In this document: positions 22,994-24,851 of the stretch, one piece after another
Position numbering within the stretch: position 1 is the stretch's first letter
Layout: each line of letters begins with the position of its first letter
Assembly: GCA_934635515.1 (NCBI GenBank)
Contig: CAKTZK010000013.1
Coordinates: 1-24,851, forward strand
Source: an uncultured Oscillospiraceae bacterium
GTDB taxonomy: Bacteria > Bacillota_A > Clostridia > Oscillospirales > Oscillospiraceae
DNA: 24,851 bases
Reading direction: 5' to 3'
The notes under the pieces: model-generated
Seen by the model: only the letters and a program-made list of their open reading frames with translations
Databases searched by the model: none
What the model was told of the DNA's origin: nothing
Translations under genes and position numbers: made by a program

Positions 22994-24851
22994 ATGGCTC
23001 AAACCACCAAAAAGAAAACCACACAACAAAGCGGCAGGCGCTCTGCCTCCCCGTCCGCCCCGACGCCCCAGGCCCCCAATCCGGCCGTGCGCACGGTGGG
23101 CGGTGTGCTGTGCCTGCTGCTGGCGCTGTGTGTGGCCGTGAGCTATTTTAACGCCCAGGCGGTGCTGCTGGGTCTGCTGCGCAGCGCCCTCACGGGCCTG
23201 TTTGGCTATGGCTACTGGCTGTGGGCGGCGATGCTTCTGGTAAGCGGCCTGTTTCTGCTGCTGCACCGGGAGCGCAAGGCCACAGCTCCAGCCCTCTGCG
23301 CCCTGCTGACGCCGGCTCTGTGCGGCAGCCTGCTGCACCTTATTTTTGCCGCGCCGGTAAAATCCCTCACCCTTTCCGCCCTGTGGGCAGAGGGGCAGGC
23401 CCTTCACGGCGGCGGCGTGATCTGCGGCGGCCTGGCAGAGCTGGGCAAGGCGTACATCAGTGAGGCCGTGTTTGCCATCCTGGCCGCAGTGGGACTGGTG
23501 GCATGCGTATTTGTGATGCTGCACACCACCCCGTCTCAGGTGGCGGAAAAAGCCCGTCAGCGGGCCGCCCAACGGGCGGAGGAGGCGGGAAGCGACCCCT
23601 CGGAGCCGGAGCAGCCCTCTCAGCCTGTGCAAAAAGCCCCCTCCCGCCGCCGTAAGGCGCAGATCGACATTCCTCTGGACGACGAGCCCCTTCCCGCCCC
23701 GGAGGGCTCCCCCCTGCAGCCGGAAAAGAAGCCCTTTTTTACCGGCCGGCAGACGCCCACCCCGGACGAGGTGCTCCAGCCGCCCCAGGCGGAGGCTGTG
23801 CCTGCCCCGGAGGCCGCCATTCCCGCCGCCGAGGTCTCTGTCCCTGCCCCGGAGCCCGTGAAGCCTGAGAAAACAGCCTCTCCCGTGGACCTGGAGAAGG
23901 CCGCCCAGGAGGTGAGCCGCCAGATCGAGCAGGAGCTGTCCGAGCCGGAGGAGCAATACCAGTATCCCCCCATCACCCTTCTGGAGCAGAGCGGCCCCGG
24001 CAACTTTACCGAGGCCGGCGCGGAGATGCGCGGCAACTCCAAGCGCCTGGCGGACACCCTCCGCAGCTTCGGCGTGGACGCCCAGCCCGGCGAGGTAGTC
24101 CGGGGACCCAGCGTCACCCGCTACGAGTTCACCCAGCCCCAGGGCGTGAAGCTCTCCAAGATCACCAATCTGGCCGACGACATCGCCCTGGCTCTGGGCG
24201 TAGGCAGCGTCCGTGTGGCCCCGGTGCCGGGCAAAATTTCCGCCGTGGGCATCGAGGTGCCCAACCGGGCCGTGACCCCGGTGCGCATCCGGGACGTGAT
24301 AGAGTCCCGGGAGTTCACCGGGCATAAGTCCGCCGTGGCCTTCGCCGTGGGCAAGGACATCGGCGGCAACCGCATCATCGGCGACATTGCCAAGCTCCCC
24401 CATGTGCTCATCGCCGGTACCACCGGCTCCGGCAAGTCCGTGTGCACCAACTCGCTGATCGTGAGCCTGCTGTATAAGTCCACGCCGGAGGAGGTCCGCT
24501 TCATTATGGTGGACCCGAAGATGGTGGAGCTGGCCCCCTATAACGGCATCCCCCACCTGCTGATCCCCGTGGTCACCGACCCCAAAAAGGCCGCCGGTGC
24601 CCTGCAGTGGGCGGTATTCGAGATGATGAAGCGCTACAAGCTCTTCTCCGAAAACGGCGTGAAGGAGCTGAGCGCCTACAACGCCCTGGCGGAGCAGTCT
24701 CAGCCGGACGAAAACGGCGAAAAGATGAAAAAGCTGCCCTCGGTGGTGGTGGTCATCGACGAGCTGGCCGACCTGATGCTGGTGGCCGCCAAGGAGGTGG
24801 AGGACTCCATCTGCCGGGTGGCCCAGATGGGCCGCGCCGCCGGGATGCACC
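22994..24851 (+). CDS. ftsK: FtsK/SpoIIIE DNA translocase, 5' part (truncated by window end)
   Basis: This gene is open to the window edge (619 codons). Residues 1-33 are a basic, Ser/Pro-rich tail. Four hydrophobic helices follow (about 34-55, 70-92, 96-116 and 155-175), then a long Pro/Glu/Ala-rich linker (about 178-330). The alpha/beta motor core follows, with Walker [11 protein letters not shown] (474-483, K481) and Walker [12 protein letters not shown] (D589, E590). It pumps chromosomal DNA through the division septum or the sporulation septum. The Walker sites fall where expected for the ~800-residue family; the C-terminal gamma DNA-reading domain lies beyond the window. The start is ATG at 22994 (GGGAGAT upstream), 51 bases after uppP, which it may share a message with. 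The large open frame on the opposite strand is a shadow. Confidence 0.96.
   Translation, partial: MAQTTKKKTTQQSGRRSASPSAPTPQAPNPAVRTVGGVLCLLLALCVAVSYFNAQAVLLGLLRSALTGLFGYGYWLWAAMLLVSGLFLLLHRERKATAPALCALLTPALCGSLLHLIFAAPVKSLTLSALWAEGQALHGGGVICGGLAELGKAYISEAVFAILAAVGLVACVFVMLHTTPSQVAEKARQRAAQRAEEAGSDPSEPEQPSQPVQKAPSRRRKAQIDIPLDDEPLPAPEGSPLQPEKKPFFTGRQTPTPDEVLQPPQAEAVPAPEAAIPAAEVSVPAPEPVKPEKTASPVDLEKAAQEVSRQIEQELSEPEEQYQYPPITLLEQSGPGNFTEAGAEMRGNSKRLADTLRSFGVDAQPGEVVRGPSVTRYEFTQPQGVKLSKITNLADDIALALGVGSVRVAPVPGKISAVGIEVPNRAVTPVRIRDVIESREFTGHKSAVAFAVGKDIGGNRIIGDIAKLPHVLIAGTTGSGKSVCTNSLIVSLLYKSTPEEVRFIMVDPKMVELAPYNGIPHLLIPVVTDPKKAAGALQWAVFEMMKRYKLFSENGVKELSAYNALAEQSQPDENGEKMKKLPSVVVVIDELADLMLVAAKEVEDSICRVAQMGRAAGMH

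Noticed and set aside
22829..24850. Minus-strand open frame of 673 codons
   Set aside because: The plus strand here encodes FtsK/SpoIIIE with Walker A and B motifs; the minus frame is a Gly/His-rich shadow.
1..24851. CRISPR arrays, tRNA or rRNA genes, insertion sequences, prophage att sites
   Set aside because: I saw no regularly spaced repeats, no tRNA/rRNA-like sequence and no transposase or integrase motif.

Overview
This window looks like a chromosomal segment of a GC-rich, Gram-positive-type Firmicute. It could be a gut Clostridia member of the Oscillospiraceae type; that placement is inferred from gene content and promoter style, not from any marker gene. The signs are sigma-A-like promoters (TTGaxx-17-TATAAT), strong AGGAGG ribosome sites, an LCP wall-polymer ligase, an FtsK/SpoIIIE translocase, and no outer-membrane export genes.

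Layout. Bases 1-320 (+) are the 3' end of a P1B-type heavy-metal ATPase, closed by a 15-bp terminator hairpin. From 382 to 21826 every gene lies on the minus strand and forms a Wzx/Wzy-type surface-polysaccharide locus, best read from right to left. Unit 1 starts at a promoter near 21.9 kb: a 4-keto-sugar aminotransferase, a small PglC-like phosphoglycosyl transferase that starts the lipid-linked repeat, a GT4 glycosyltransferase, then WbpE-, WbpD-, WbpA- and WbpB-like enzymes, a Cps2A-type LCP ligase and a DMT-family transporter. Unit 2 starts at a near-consensus internal promoter at 11.85 kb: a GT-B glycosyltransferase, a LicD transferase, a Wzy polymerase, a Wzx flippase, a WecB/MnaA 2-epimerase, a Wzz-like chain-length protein with a degenerate kinase-like tail, and a nucleotidyltransferase-PLP enzyme fusion. 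It ends at a textbook terminator (2736-2769). Unit 3 has its own promoter at 2.7 kb and carries an unknown membrane protein and a PAP2 phosphatase.

Beyond a divergent promoter region at 21.83-22.1 kb, the plus strand resumes with uppP (undecaprenyl-diphosphatase) and the 5' part of ftsK/spoIIIE, cut by the window end. No gene-free stretch exceeds 300 bases. I saw no rRNA, tRNA, CRISPR array, transposase or attachment site.

How it works together (inference from families). An amino sugar is loaded on undecaprenyl phosphate. Two glycosyltransferases extend it, one probably using a 2,3-diacetamido-uronic acid made by the WbpA/B/E/D set. LicD adds a phospho-amino-alcohol activated by the fusion enzyme. 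Wzx flips the unit, Wzy polymerises it under the Wzz-like protein, LCP attaches it to the wall, and UppP (perhaps also the PAP2 enzyme) recycles the lipid carrier. The least described part is the proposed branch in which one fused protein makes and CTP-activates an amino-alcohol phosphate for LicD.
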